Of a DNA stretch of 64,000 nt, positions 15,584 through 23,468 are shown one piece after another. Location: contig NZ_JAFKOI010000001.1 of assembly GCF_017303315.1 (NCBI RefSeq), positions 62,001 through 126,000 of the forward strand, in the 5' to 3' direction. Both the position numbers and the translations under genes were made by a program. Numbering within the stretch: the first letter of the stretch is position 1; the number at the start of each line of letters is the position of its first letter. The DNA is from Bacillus sp. NTK071 (GTDB lineage Bacteria; Bacillota; Bacilli; Bacillales; Guptibacillaceae). Under the pieces are notes generated by a model. That model was given only the letters and a program-made list of their open reading frames with translations. It had not been told where the DNA came from and ran no database searches.

Positions 15584-15904
15584 ATGACGAAAAAACAAAC
15601 ATTGCTTTTATCAAGTATTGCAGCTGCTGGTACAATCGGCATTTCATCCTACTTGCTTAAGGATCAGGAGAAGAGAGAGAAGCTTAAAACAAAAGCAAAC
15701 GATTTACGTCAGCAAGTAACGAGAAAGTTCGGTGATGGATTACCAATTGAGAAAGCTGGAAATCCAACCACACCAGATCAATCTCAAGATAGTGGCGATA
15801 GCAAGATGGTATATGAAGGTTCACAATTTCCAACGCAGTATTATAATAAGCTAGAGAATATGAAATCCGTTGAGAAAAGTCATGAAGAGCAGGTTAAGAA
15901 TTAA
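15584..15904 (+). CDS. YtxH-like small protein with N-terminal membrane anchor
   Basis: A 106-residue protein with one hydrophobic segment at residues 7-25 (LLLSSIAAAGTIGISSYLL) after a short basic start. A charged helical stretch rich in Lys, Glu and Gln follows, and then a polar tail. This layout resembles the YtxH group of Bacillus envelope-associated proteins of unknown role, but the match is loose. GGAGGTGG precedes the ATG by about 10 bases. It stands alone between the leftward yitU-like gene and a terminator. Confidence 0.7.
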   Translation: MTKKQTLLLSSIAAAGTIGISSYLLKDQEKREKLKTKANDLRQQVTRKFGDGLPIEKAGNPTTPDQSQDSGDSKMVYEGSQFPTQYYNKLENMKSVEKSHEEQVKN

Positions 15905-15912
15905 TAGAGCTG

Positions 15913-15942
15913 ACATGCAAGCGAAGCTTGCATGTTTTTTTA
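15913..15942 (+). terminator. Terminator after the YtxH-like gene
   Basis: A perfect 10-bp stem (ACATGCAAGC / GCTTGCATGT) with a GAA loop and a seven-T tail. Confidence 0.85.
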
Positions 15943-15946
15943 TTTG

Positions 15947-15990
15947 GCAATGTTAGCTTACATAGTTGATTTCTCGATTTTTGACTCATT
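15947..15990 (+). repeat. 44-bp dispersed repeat, copy 1
   Basis: This segment matches the reverse complement of 59370-59413 at about 40 of 44 positions. The shared core is GTTGATTTCTCGATTTTTGA. It is non-coding in both places and here directly precedes an AT-rich inverted-repeat element. Confidence 0.7.
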
Positions 15991-15994
15991 AACA

Positions 15995-16120
15995 TAGCCT
16001 TTTCTGGTGTTTTTCTCAAAGAATGTTGCTATTGAAAGAATTTTTGTATTAAGAATCAAACTTAGCTAGGGCGAAAATATCCCTCACTCTTATAGCAACA
16101 ATGTTTACGAAAAGAGCCTT
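15995..16120 (+). repeat. AT-rich inverted-repeat element, degenerate copy without GC core
   Basis: The right end TATAGCAACAATGTTTACGA followed by AAAGAGCC is nearly the same as the right end of the element at 30357-30580. The left half (ATGTTGCTATTGAAAG) is the inverted counterpart. The GC-rich palindromic core of that larger copy is missing. The inner part also matches the reverse complement of 27389-27479. There is no coding capacity. Confidence 0.65.
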
Positions 16121-16212
16121 ATATTTCAAATGCATGCCTCAATATTTTCAAGTTGTTCACTACAGTGGTAGGATAGAAAGGTATACTCGTCTATAGAGAA
16201 AGGAGCTTATAA

Positions 16213-16980
16213 ATGATTACAATCGAGAACCAAACAATTCAACATATACCTGTTCTTCATGTAGTTGATGCCAATCTTGCAGACCAGAAACTGCCACTCG
16301 TTATGTTTCAGCATGGTTTTACAAGTGCTAAAGAGCATAACTTACATATAGCCTATCTTCTTGCAGAGGAAGGTTATCGTGTGCTACTTCCTGATGCAGT
16401 TCATCATGGTGAAAGAGAGAATGACCTTTCTGGTCAAAAACGTCAATATGTGTTCTGGGAAATCGTGATTCAAAGCTTAACTGAGCTCGATCAATTGAGA
16501 CAGCATTTCGTTGATCAAAACCTTGTCCAGGAAGATCGGATCGGTATGTCAGGAACGTCAATGGGCGGTATTCTAACGTTTGGAGCCCTGACGCAATATC
16601 CATGGATTAAAACAGCGGTCTCATTAATGGGCTCACCGTCCTATTTTAAGCTCGCAAATGCCCAAATTCGGTACCTAAAAGAAGAAGGCTTTAGCCTACC
16701 GATTTCAGAAGAAGAAATGAAAAAGCAAATTGAAGGGTTACAGTCCTATGACTTATCACTCCAAGAAGAGAAACTCGATGGACGCCCACTCATGATGTGG
16801 CACAGTACAGTCGATAAAGTTGTTCCCTATACGCTTACATATGATTTCTATAACCAAATCAAACCTTCCTATGAAGGGCGCGAAGAGAACCTCAAATTCA
16901 TTAAAGATGAGACGTCTGGCCATAAAGTTTCAAGAGAAGCTGTTCTTGCTCTTGTCGAGTGGTTCAAAACTCATTTATAA
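16213..16980 (+). CDS. yitV: Alpha/beta hydrolase esterase, YitV-like
   Basis: A 255-residue alpha/beta hydrolase. The nucleophile elbow is GTSMGG in RIGMSGTSMGGILTFGAL, the oxyanion region MFQHGFTSAKEHN, and the acid and base residues lie in WHSTVDKVVPY and TSGHKVS. The protein is probably cytoplasmic since no signal peptide is present. It is similar in length and motif to B. subtilis YitV and lies next to a yitW homologue, as there. The substrate is unknown; family members act on small esters. The ATG follows AAAGGAGC by about 7 bases. Confidence 0.9.
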   Translation: MITIENQTIQHIPVLHVVDANLADQKLPLVMFQHGFTSAKEHNLHIAYLLAEEGYRVLLPDAVHHGERENDLSGQKRQYVFWEIVIQSLTELDQLRQHFVDQNLVQEDRIGMSGTSMGGILTFGALTQYPWIKTAVSLMGSPSYFKLANAQIRYLKEEGFSLPISEEEMKKQIEGLQSYDLSLQEEKLDGRPLMMWHSTVDKVVPYTLTYDFYNQIKPSYEGREENLKFIKDETSGHKVSREAVLALVEWFKTHL

Positions 16981-17062
16981 AATTGAAGCCTTTTCGGTTT
17001 AAGTTAAAACTCAGTTTGTTATAATGGTAGATGGATGTACATGCAAGAAAGGAGAGAATGAA

Positions 17063-17383
17063 ATGTCAGATCAAACAGATCAAGAAATGAGAGATAAATT
17101 GTTCGAAGCTCTTGAGAATGTCATTGACCCTGAGTTAGGTATTGACATTGTTAATCTTGGACTAGTATACGAAGCTGACCTTAACGATGAAGGTGTAGCG
17201 CAGGTTGTCATGACGTTAACCGCAATGGGTTGTCCTCTTGCAGGCACTATCGTGAATGACGTGAAACGTTGTCTGTCAGATGTAGAAGAGGTTAAAGACG
17301 CTGATGTTAACATCGTCTGGAATCCACCATGGTCAAAAGATAACATGTCTCGTTATGCAAAGATTGCACTTGGCATTACTTGA
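17063..17383 (+). CDS. yitW: Metal-sulfur cluster assembly protein, SufT/MIP18 family
   Basis: A 106-residue DUF59 protein involved in iron-sulfur cluster maturation. The family block is VIDPELGIDIVNLGLVYEAD, followed by MTLTAMGCPLAGTI with the conserved cysteine, and VWNPPWSKDNMS. The frame extends upstream to 17024, but AAGGAG is 8 bases before the ATG at 17063. It directly follows the YitV-like esterase gene and ends in a terminator, matching the yitV-yitW order of B. subtilis. Confidence 0.93.
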   Translation: MSDQTDQEMRDKLFEALENVIDPELGIDIVNLGLVYEADLNDEGVAQVVMTLTAMGCPLAGTIVNDVKRCLSDVEEVKDADVNIVWNPPWSKDNMSRYAKIALGIT

Positions 17384-17392
17384 TGATTATTG

Positions 17393-17424
17393 AAAAGGAA
17401 GAGGGGAAACCTCTTCCTTTTTTC
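17393..17424 (+). terminator. Terminator after yitW
   Basis: A 12-bp stem (17393-17404 with 17410-17421) around GGAAA with a T-rich tail. Confidence 0.85.
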
Positions 17425-17481
17425 TGTTTGTAATATCATTTCAATAGTAGTCGGTATATAAGGGCAAAGAAGAGGAACCCG

Positions 17482-19155
17482 TTATTGCGTTCTTTCTATA
17501 ATTATTTTCTCATTCAGCATACTCCAAATAGCAGGATCTTCCATGCCAAGGCGCCATAACGCGACACCCTGCACCCCGAGTTCATCTGCTAAACGGGTTT
17601 TTGCTTCAATGCTTTCCTGGTTTTCAAACCATACTTCGTGTTTATTTCCTTCTTCATCTTCATAATTGAAGAAAGGTGTTTTCCGTTCTTTGTTAAATTG
17701 AATTTCTGCTTTATACTTCTTCTTTAACTTCATTGCCATATCATACGTCACGTAAGTGCTTTTATCTTTATCAAGATTGAAATCAAATCCAAAAACGGAA
17801 ATGGCGGAGACTAATTTTTCTGGCGGTATTCTTGTTTTCGCATAAGTCATTACTTTCTCCATCCACCCAGCCGTAACCGCTGGACCAGCTGGGCTTCCTG
17901 GCCATCCAAACTCGTTGTATAACATAACGATAAATTGATCGACTGATTTGCCTATTTCAGCATAATCAAATGGATCTGAGAAAGGATTTACAGGCTCGTC
18001 AGAAGCTCTAGAAGGGACACTTGCAGAGAAAAAGTACCCTTTCTTATGCAATTCTTCGCCAATTGTTTTGTAAAGAAGTGATAGTTTTTCAGAATCCTCA
18101 ATATACACATCTTCAATATCAATATCTACGCCATCAAAATTGTACTTCTCAATAAGTTGAACTAAGTTTCGTGCAAAAGCTCGTCGATTTTCTTCATTAG
18201 AAACGAGTGTTTGAACAACTTTCTTGCTTGGTTCGGTATCGCCTTTCTTATAAAGAAGATTGTGAACAACTGGCATAATCTTAATGTTTTGATCATGTGC
18301 CAGTTGAACGAGCTTTTCAATTTCACGATCAGTGAACTTTCCAAATTTCTCAATCGTGGTTGGATTCGATTCACTAATTCGAAATAAGAACAATGCGAGT
18401 TGAGATAATTCTGGTCGATTTGATACAAAAGATTTATAAGAAGAAGGAAGTGAGGGACCTTCTTCAAGTGTGTAATAGCCTATGATTCTTGAGACAGGTT
18501 TATCATCACCATATGCATTAAATGTCACAACGCTGTCTGAAATCCATCCGTTTGTACCGTCATATAACTTAACTTTAAACCAGTTCCCTCGAATACCCTC
18601 AACGAAAAACTTAGCGCCAGCCTTCACCTGAGTAATGACATTATACCCTTTGCCGGGCCCAGTTCTAACATTAGCACGATCGGATTTGACAACTACTTCT
18701 GTATAAACAGGAATTTTGAGTGTTTGACCAATCGTTAATGCATCCGATGAGAGATTGTTTAATGTCATAATGCTTTTCGCTGTCGTTTTATAATTGTTCG
18801 CTATCTGATAAAGGCTATCTCCCGGTTTCACCGTATAGTTGATTCGCATCATTCGATTTCGGGTAGAAGGAATATCAAGGTGCTGTCCTACATATATGAG
18901 GTTTGATTGTAATTGATTTAATTCTTTTACTTCATCAACAGGAATTTGAAAACGTTCTGATATCGTTAGCAGTGTGTCTCCCTGTTGAACGGTATAAGTA
19001 GATGTCGAAGTAGGGATACGCAGCATCTGACCTACATAGATGATATTGGAATTAAGCTCGTTAAATTGTTTGATTTGTTGGACAGATCGATTGTGCGATT
19101 CGGCTATGTTAAGCAATGTATCTCCAGGTTTAACAAAATATTGGCTTTGAGGCAT
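17482..19155 (-). CDS. LysM-SH3-GH18 glycoside hydrolase (spore cortex/germination type)
   Basis: A protein of about 557 residues with three LysM domains in the first 160 residues (YFVKPGDTLLNIAE, YTVQQGDTLLTISE and YTVKPGDSLYQIAN). A bacterial SH3 domain follows (ANVRTGPGKGYNVIT), and then a GH18 catalytic domain with the active-site motif FDGVDIDIEDV. There is no signal peptide, as in the Bacillus SleL/YaaH-type N-acetylglucosaminidases that are delivered to the spore and bind peptidoglycan through LysM. The SH3 insertion between LysM and GH18 differs from the simplest YaaH layout. AAGGAG lies 8 bases before the ATG at 19155; upstream starts are too close to it. A role in spore cortex turnover is inferred. 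Confidence 0.9.
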   Translation of the reverse strand: MPQSQYFVKPGDTLLNIAESHNRSVQQIKQFNELNSNIIYVGQMLRIPTSTSTYTVQQGDTLLTISERFQIPVDEVKELNQLQSNLIYVGQHLDIPSTRNRMMRINYTVKPGDSLYQIANNYKTTAKSIMTLNNLSSDALTIGQTLKIPVYTEVVVKSDRANVRTGPGKGYNVITQVKAGAKFFVEGIRGNWFKVKLYDGTNGWISDSVVTFNAYGDDKPVSRIIGYYTLEEGPSLPSSYKSFVSNRPELSQLALFLFRISESNPTTIEKFGKFTDREIEKLVQLAHDQNIKIMPVVHNLLYKKGDTEPSKKVVQTLVSNEENRRAFARNLVQLIEKYNFDGVDIDIEDVYIEDSEKLSLLYKTIGEELHKKGYFFSASVPSRASDEPVNPFSDPFDYAEIGKSVDQFIVMLYNEFGWPGSPAGPAVTAGWMEKVMTYAKTRIPPEKLVSAISVFGFDFNLDKDKSTYVTYDMAMKLKKKYKAEIQFNKERKTPFFNYEDEEGNKHEVWFENQESIEAKTRLADELGVQGVALWRLGMEDPAIWSMLNEKIIIERTQ

Positions 19156-19225
19156 AATCATCACTCCTTCCTATATAAGATGCATCACTAACAATCTATT
19201 CAGAACACCATTTAATCATTACTTT

Positions 19226-19254
19226 TTATATGTTAGGAATAACTTTGATACAAT
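19226..19254 (+). promoter_or_regulatory. Candidate extended -10 promoter for moeA
   Basis: TGATACAAT (TG one base before TACAAT, 19249-19254) is an extended -10. The -35 region at 19226-19231 is poor (TTATAT). It lies 33 bases before the moeA start. Confidence 0.4.
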
Positions 19255-19287
19255 AGATAGGAAAATCATAACAATGGAGTTGAGGTC

Positions 19288-20547
19288 ATGGTGGAGAGAA
19301 GGAAACCGATACCAGTTCAAGAAGCAATTGATAAGGTTATGATGCTTTCATATGAAGGATCATCAGAAATAATCCCACTTTCAGAATGTGACGGTCGTCA
19401 TCTAAGTGTGGATGTAAAAGCGGATCATGATGTACCGCCGTTTGATCGTTCGCCATATGATGGCTTTGCCATTCGGGCTGAGGATACATATAAAGCTGGA
19501 CAAGATTCACCAATTACCTTAGAAGTAATTGAGGAAATTGGAGCAGGAACGGTAGCAACGAAAATTCCTCAAGCAAATCAAGCCATCCGAATCATGACTG
19601 GAGCACCGATACCAGAAGGAACAGATGCTGTGATTATGTTTGAACTTGTTCAAGAATTTAAAGAAGAATCAAAAAACTTTATCAAGATTAAACGCAAAGT
19701 AACGAGAGGAGATAACCTTTCGTTACAGGGCGAAGATACAAAAAAAGGGACCATTTTAATTAAGAAAGGATCAATGATCACACCGGGTGTAAAGGCGCTG
19801 TTAGCTACGTTCGGATATGCTCAGGTTCCTGTAGCGGTAAAGCCAGAGGTCGGAATATTTGCAACCGGGACAGAACTCTTAGATCCAGAAGAAGCTCTCG
19901 AACCAGGGAAAATAAGAAACAGCAATTCTCCAATGATTGAAGGACAAGTTAAAGCTGCAGGAGCTAACCCTTTATACTTTGGGAAACTTGACGATGATTT
20001 TGAAACTTGTTTTGCTTCCGTGCAAAAAGCGCTAGAGAAAGTTGATTTTCTTATTACGACTGGTGGTGTGTCAGTTGGAGACTATGACTATCTGCCTGCG
20101 ATTTATGAGAAACTTGGAGCAACTGTCTTGTTCAATAAAGTCGGAATGAGACCAGGCAGTGTAACGACAGTGGCCGAATGGAATGGTAAGCTTTTATTTG
20201 GACTATCTGGGAATCCATCAGCTTGCTTTGTAGGGTTTGAACTATTTGCAAGACCGATTCTTAAACGAGCGCTGTTCTCTCAAGTTCCGTATCGGATAAA
20301 AAGTATGGGAACGCTTCTAACGGACTTTCCTAAGCCGAATCCGTTTACGCGATTTGTGCGTTGTAGTACAGAAGAACGGGAAGGTCGAATCTTTGTTAAG
20401 CCGACTGGGCTTGATAAGTCAGGAAGTGTAACATCACTTGCTGAAGCGAATGCCTTTGCTGTTCTGCCGGGAGGAACACGTGGTTTCAAAGCAGGTGACC
20501 TAGTTGATCTCTTACATCTTCGCGATTCTCGGTCTGATTACTTGTGA
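19288..20547 (+). CDS. moeA: Molybdopterin molybdenumtransferase MoeA
   Basis: A 419-residue MoeA, the enzyme that inserts molybdate into adenylated molybdopterin. The motifs are complete: PPFDRSPYDGFAIRAED near residue 55, IMTGAPIPEGTDAV, FATGTELL, ITTGGVSVGDYD, FGLSGNPSACFVGF, and the C-terminal barrel domain. It is cytoplasmic. It begins a four-gene operon (moeA-mobB-moaE-moaD) with GTGA and ATGA overlaps. The remaining cofactor genes (moaA, moaC, mobA) are not in this window. Confidence 0.96.
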   Translation: MVERRKPIPVQEAIDKVMMLSYEGSSEIIPLSECDGRHLSVDVKADHDVPPFDRSPYDGFAIRAEDTYKAGQDSPITLEVIEEIGAGTVATKIPQANQAIRIMTGAPIPEGTDAVIMFELVQEFKEESKNFIKIKRKVTRGDNLSLQGEDTKKGTILIKKGSMITPGVKALLATFGYAQVPVAVKPEVGIFATGTELLDPEEALEPGKIRNSNSPMIEGQVKAAGANPLYFGKLDDDFETCFASVQKALEKVDFLITTGGVSVGDYDYLPAIYEKLGATVLFNKVGMRPGSVTTVAEWNGKLLFGLSGNPSACFVGFELFARPILKRALFSQVPYRIKSMGTLLTDFPKPNPFTRFVRCSTEEREGRIFVKPTGLDKSGSVTSLAEANAFAVLPGGTRGFKAGDLVDLLHLRDSRSDYL

Positions 20548-21044
20548 GTACACCAATTCTTCAAGTCATTGGGTATCAGGATAGTGGAAAGACGCTTTTT
20601 CTAGAACGGTTTATTGAGGAAGCAGCGGTAGACGGATTTCGAATTGGTGTTATCAAGCACCATGGGCACGGACAACCAGATCTTTACGATGAGAAGAAAG
20701 ACACAGGGCGCCACCGAAACGCAGGTGCAGTAGTAACTGGCGTTAGTGGAGGTGGGGTTATCTCCATTCAAGCAAAGCAAGAGGAAGAATGGCAGTTAGA
20801 ACGCCTATTGGATCTATATGATTCATTTCAACTTGATCTTATCCTTGTAGAAGGATATAAAGAAGTGTCACTTCCGAAAGTCGTAATGATCAGAAGCGGA
20901 GCGGATCTTACACTGCTTACAATGAAAAACATCCGTGCAATCATAACGAAAGAGCACATTGATACAGAATTGATACCGAAATATCCATTTCATAACATGG
21001 GTACATGTATAGATGATTTATTGAAAGAGTTGAAGGGAGAATGA
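20544..21044 (+). CDS. mobB: Molybdopterin-guanine dinucleotide biosynthesis protein MobB
   Basis: A 166-residue GTP-binding adaptor that assists MobA in attaching GMP to molybdopterin. The P-loop is VIGYQDSGKTLFLERF at residues 8-23. KHHGHG and the DLILVEGYKEVSLPKVVMIR block are family hallmarks. The GTG start overlaps the moeA stop (GTGA) with no clear ribosome binding site, so translation is probably coupled. moaE follows after one base. Confidence 0.93.
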   Translation: MSTPILQVIGYQDSGKTLFLERFIEEAAVDGFRIGVIKHHGHGQPDLYDEKKDTGRHRNAGAVVTGVSGGGVISIQAKQEEEWQLERLLDLYDSFQLDLILVEGYKEVSLPKVVMIRSGADLTLLTMKNIRAIITKEHIDTELIPKYPFHNMGTCIDDLLKELKGE

Positions 21045-21045
21045 G

Positions 21046-21507
21046 ATGAGAATCTATACAATTACAGCAGAAGAGATTGATGTGAATGCTGTGATTAACA
21101 GCGTTATACATCCGGAAGCGGGAGCTATTAATACTTTTATAGGAACAGTACGAGAGTTTACGAAAGGGAAGCAAACGGTGTCCCTGCAATATGAAGCGTA
21201 TCCTTCCATGGCAGAGAAACAGCTGAAGCGAATTGGTGATGAAATAAGTGAGCAGTGGCCAGGTGTGCAAACCTCCATTGTTCATAGAACAGGCAAGCTA
21301 GCCATTAGTGATATCGCGGTGGTTATTGCCGTAGCATCGCCACATCGTGCAGAAAGTTATGCAGCAAGTCGCTATGCCATTGAACGTATTAAACAAATTG
21401 TACCGATATGGAAAAAAGAATACTGGGTGAACGGTGAAGAGTGGATTGGCGATCAGCTTGAGAAAACCCCTTACCCCGATGGTAAACCTGAGGAGGATAG
21501 CATATGA
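21046..21507 (+). CDS. moaE: Molybdopterin synthase catalytic subunit MoaE
   Basis: A 153-residue large subunit of molybdopterin synthase. It carries TFIGTVREFTKGK near residue 32, the conserved LQYEAYPSMAEK and VIAVASPHRAESYAASRYAI, and the active-site lysine block VPIWKKEYW. It works with MoaD, encoded immediately downstream with an ATGA overlap, to put two sulfurs into precursor Z. AAGGGAG precedes the ATG. Confidence 0.96.
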   Translation: MRIYTITAEEIDVNAVINSVIHPEAGAINTFIGTVREFTKGKQTVSLQYEAYPSMAEKQLKRIGDEISEQWPGVQTSIVHRTGKLAISDIAVVIAVASPHRAESYAASRYAIERIKQIVPIWKKEYWVNGEEWIGDQLEKTPYPDGKPEEDSI

Positions 21508-21737
21508 TTACTGTACTATTTTTTGCGGGACAACAAGAATTAATTGGTGAAGACAAGCTTGAACGAAATGAGTCTCATATCAAAATATCAGATCTTAAAG
21601 CAAAGTTGATGCAAGAATACCCTAAGCTTTCTCTCCAAAATACGATGACGGCTATTAATGAAGAGTATGCTGAGGATGAGCGAATTGTAGAAGACAATGA
21701 TATCGTTGCATTCATTCCACCAGTTAGTGGAGGATAA
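21504..21737 (+). CDS. moaD: Molybdopterin synthase sulfur carrier subunit MoaD
   Basis: A 77-residue ubiquitin-fold sulfur carrier. It ends in the obligatory double glycine (IPPVSGG), which is adenylated and thiocarboxylated before donating sulfur to MoaE. The N-terminus MITVLFFAGQQELIG is a typical MoaD strand. The start overlaps the moaE stop and is preceded by GAGGA. It is the last gene of the operon; the activating enzyme is not encoded in this window. Confidence 0.95.
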   Translation: MITVLFFAGQQELIGEDKLERNESHIKISDLKAKLMQEYPKLSLQNTMTAINEEYAEDERIVEDNDIVAFIPPVSGG

Positions 21738-21741
21738 GATT

Positions 21742-21769
21742 AAAAAACACCCATAACGGGTGTTTTTTT
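21742..21769. terminator. Bidirectional terminator between moaD and uppP
   Basis: An 11-bp stem (AAAAAACACCC / GGGTGTTTTTT) with an ATAAC loop serves the convergent moaD and uppP genes. Confidence 0.85.
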
Positions 21770-21784
21770 AATTGCTATGTGAAT

Positions 21785-22579
21785 TTAAAAAATGAGAATA
21801 AGTGCACCTACGATAAAGCAGTAGATCGCAAAATAAATTAAATTACCGCGTGCCATAATATTCATAAACCATTTTAAAGAAAAATAAGAAGCCATCAACG
21901 ATAAAAGGAAGGCCACGATATATGGGATGAGTAGGTCACCAAACTGGAGGTCACTGATACCAAAAACCATTGTCCCAACACTAACTGGAATAAAGAGTAG
22001 GAATGAAAAGCGAAGTGCAGTCTCTTGCTTCATACCAATTCCCATTGCTGCAACGATTGTTGCGCCAGAACGACTAATTCCTGGAATTAATGCAACAGCC
22101 TGAGCTAGTCCTACAATAATAGCATCTTTAAGATTAAGTTCCGAATCACCTTTTGAACCTCTAAGGTTACGGATTAACCATAAAGCGATACCAGTAATAA
22201 TTAGGGTCGCACCTACAACTTTAAGTCCTTTTAAGTTATCACCAATAAAGTCTTCAAATGTGAGACCTAGCACTGCAGCAGGAATCGTCGCAATAACGAG
22301 ATAGACGATGAACATAAAATCACTTTTAGAGCTCTCATCTCTAGAAACGATATAATTAACACCGTTTGCTGTGAGGCGAATGAGATCGTTACGGTAGATA
22401 AGTAAGACAGCGAGTAGAGAAGCGAAGTTCATTAGAATTTCAAAACTTAACCCTTCAATATCCAAGTTAAACAACTTCTGTGCAATGACAAGGTGGCCAC
22501 TTGATGAAATCGGGATCGGTTCTGTAAATCCTTGAAGTAGCCCGAGAAAAGCGAACTTTAGTAATTCAAGCAGTTCCAT
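21785..22579 (-). CDS. uppP: Undecaprenyl-diphosphate phosphatase UppP (BacA)
   Basis: A 264-residue membrane enzyme that recycles the C55 lipid carrier of cell wall synthesis and confers bacitracin tolerance. The two signature loops are seen: [15 protein letters not shown] near residue 15 and [13 protein letters not shown] near residue 165, in a protein with about eight hydrophobic segments. The family glutamate is present in the first loop. An upstream in-frame start at 22621 exists, but GGAGG lies about 10 bases before the ATG at 22579, and the shorter form matches the family start. Confidence 0.93.
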   Translation of the reverse strand: MELLELLKFAFLGLLQGFTEPIPISSSGHLVIAQKLFNLDIEGLSFEILMNFASLLAVLLIYRNDLIRLTANGVNYIVSRDESSKSDFMFIVYLVIATIPAAVLGLTFEDFIGDNLKGLKVVGATLIITGIALWLIRNLRGSKGDSELNLKDAIIVGLAQAVALIPGISRSGATIVAAMGIGMKQETALRFSFLLFIPVSVGTMVFGISDLQFGDLLIPYIVAFLLSLMASYFSLKWFMNIMARGNLIYFAIYCFIVGALILIF

Positions 22580-22750
22580 AATGATTGTTCCTCCAATAAT
22601 TGATACAAAGTAAATTGACACATGTAACCATTAAACACCAACGCTTCCAATTTTGTAAAGACAAATTTCCAGTGCTGTTTACATAAAACACTATTCGATG
22701 ATGAATGCTGATAAAGGGGGCGAAGTAGAAGAGAGGAAGGAGGCAGAAGA

Positions 22751-22939
22751 ATGGGCGGAGAAAATCGTCAATTCACACCAGGGCAGAAAGCACCTAATAA
22801 TGGTGTATATATAGAAATCGGAGAAACAAATTCAATGGTAAAGGATCCTCAACAAATCGAACTTCGTGCAGGAGAGGCATTTCCAGAGTGTTCGAACCAG
22901 AACCGTAAATGGTCACGTAAGCCAAAGCCTAATCACTAG
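22751..22939 (+). CDS. yjzC: YjzC-family small protein
   Basis: A 62-residue polar protein beginning MGGENRQFTPGQKAPNNGVY and ending with RKWSRKPKPNH. This matches the small YjzC family conserved in Bacillus, whose function is not known. AAGGAGG lies 7 bases before the ATG. It is convergent with yjzD, with which it shares a terminator; the two genes are also neighbours in B. subtilis. Confidence 0.88.
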   Translation: MGGENRQFTPGQKAPNNGVYIEIGETNSMVKDPQQIELRAGEAFPECSNQNRKWSRKPKPNH

Positions 22940-22955
22940 GGAGTAAGCGAATAAA

Positions 22956-22987
22956 AAACAAGCGCCCTCAATTGAAGGCGCTTGTTT
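22956..22987. terminator. Terminator shared by yjzC and yjzD
   Basis: An 11-bp stem (AAACAAGCGCC / GGCGCTTGTTT) around a 10-base loop, with A- and T-rich flanks for both directions. Confidence 0.8.
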
Positions 22988-23167
22988 CTATTGTTCAGCT
23001 GGATCAGAGATAAGACCTTCTCCAACAACCATTGCAGCTACAGCTAGGATAATTCCGAAAAGAGATGCGGAAGCAAAGTGGTAATGACCGCCTTGCATGG
23101 ATGCAAGTACATAGAAAATCATATTGCTTAGTAGAAAGCCCCAAATAATAGCCCAAAGATAACGCAC
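22988..23167 (-). CDS. yjzD: YjzD-family small membrane protein (DUF2929)
   Basis: A 59-residue protein with two membrane segments (residues about 3-21 and 31-50), starting MRYLWAIIWGFLLSNMIFYV. It belongs to the DUF2929/YjzD family of unknown function. GAGGTG is 6 bases before the GTG at 23167; a further in-frame start at 23176 overlaps that site. It is paired with yjzC as in B. subtilis. Confidence 0.87.
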   Translation of the reverse strand: MRYLWAIIWGFLLSNMIFYVLASMQGGHYHFASASLFGIILAVAAMVVGEGLISDPAEQ

Positions 23168-23468
23168 TAAATTCACCTCATTTGTAAACGTATTCTAACG
23201 GTATCATACCATAAAAATGTAGAAAACGGCATCTATGAATTCAATATTCAAACGACAAAATAGAAGTCTCACTCCACTAAGTCATTTATGGGACACAAGT
23301 ATATCTTCATATTAATGAGCTAAATAGCATATTGTCATAGGAGGGGACTGTTCGACATTTTGTAAAGGATCGTGCCGTGAAATTCCCTAGAAATAGGCAC
23401 TTCACCCTTTCTTCCATATGCAACTTGCATAGGTTATACAGAACGAGATAAAAGGGCGAGGGGAGAGT
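23168..23468. other. Intergenic region between yjzD and yjaU
   Basis: About 300 AT-rich bases with no convincing gene. It must hold the divergent promoters of yjzD and yjaU. The only structure seen is a short hairpin at 23377-23405: GTGAA/TTCAC outside and CCTA/TAGG inside, closed by a GAAA tetraloop. It lies 64 bases before yjaU. Confidence 0.5.
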
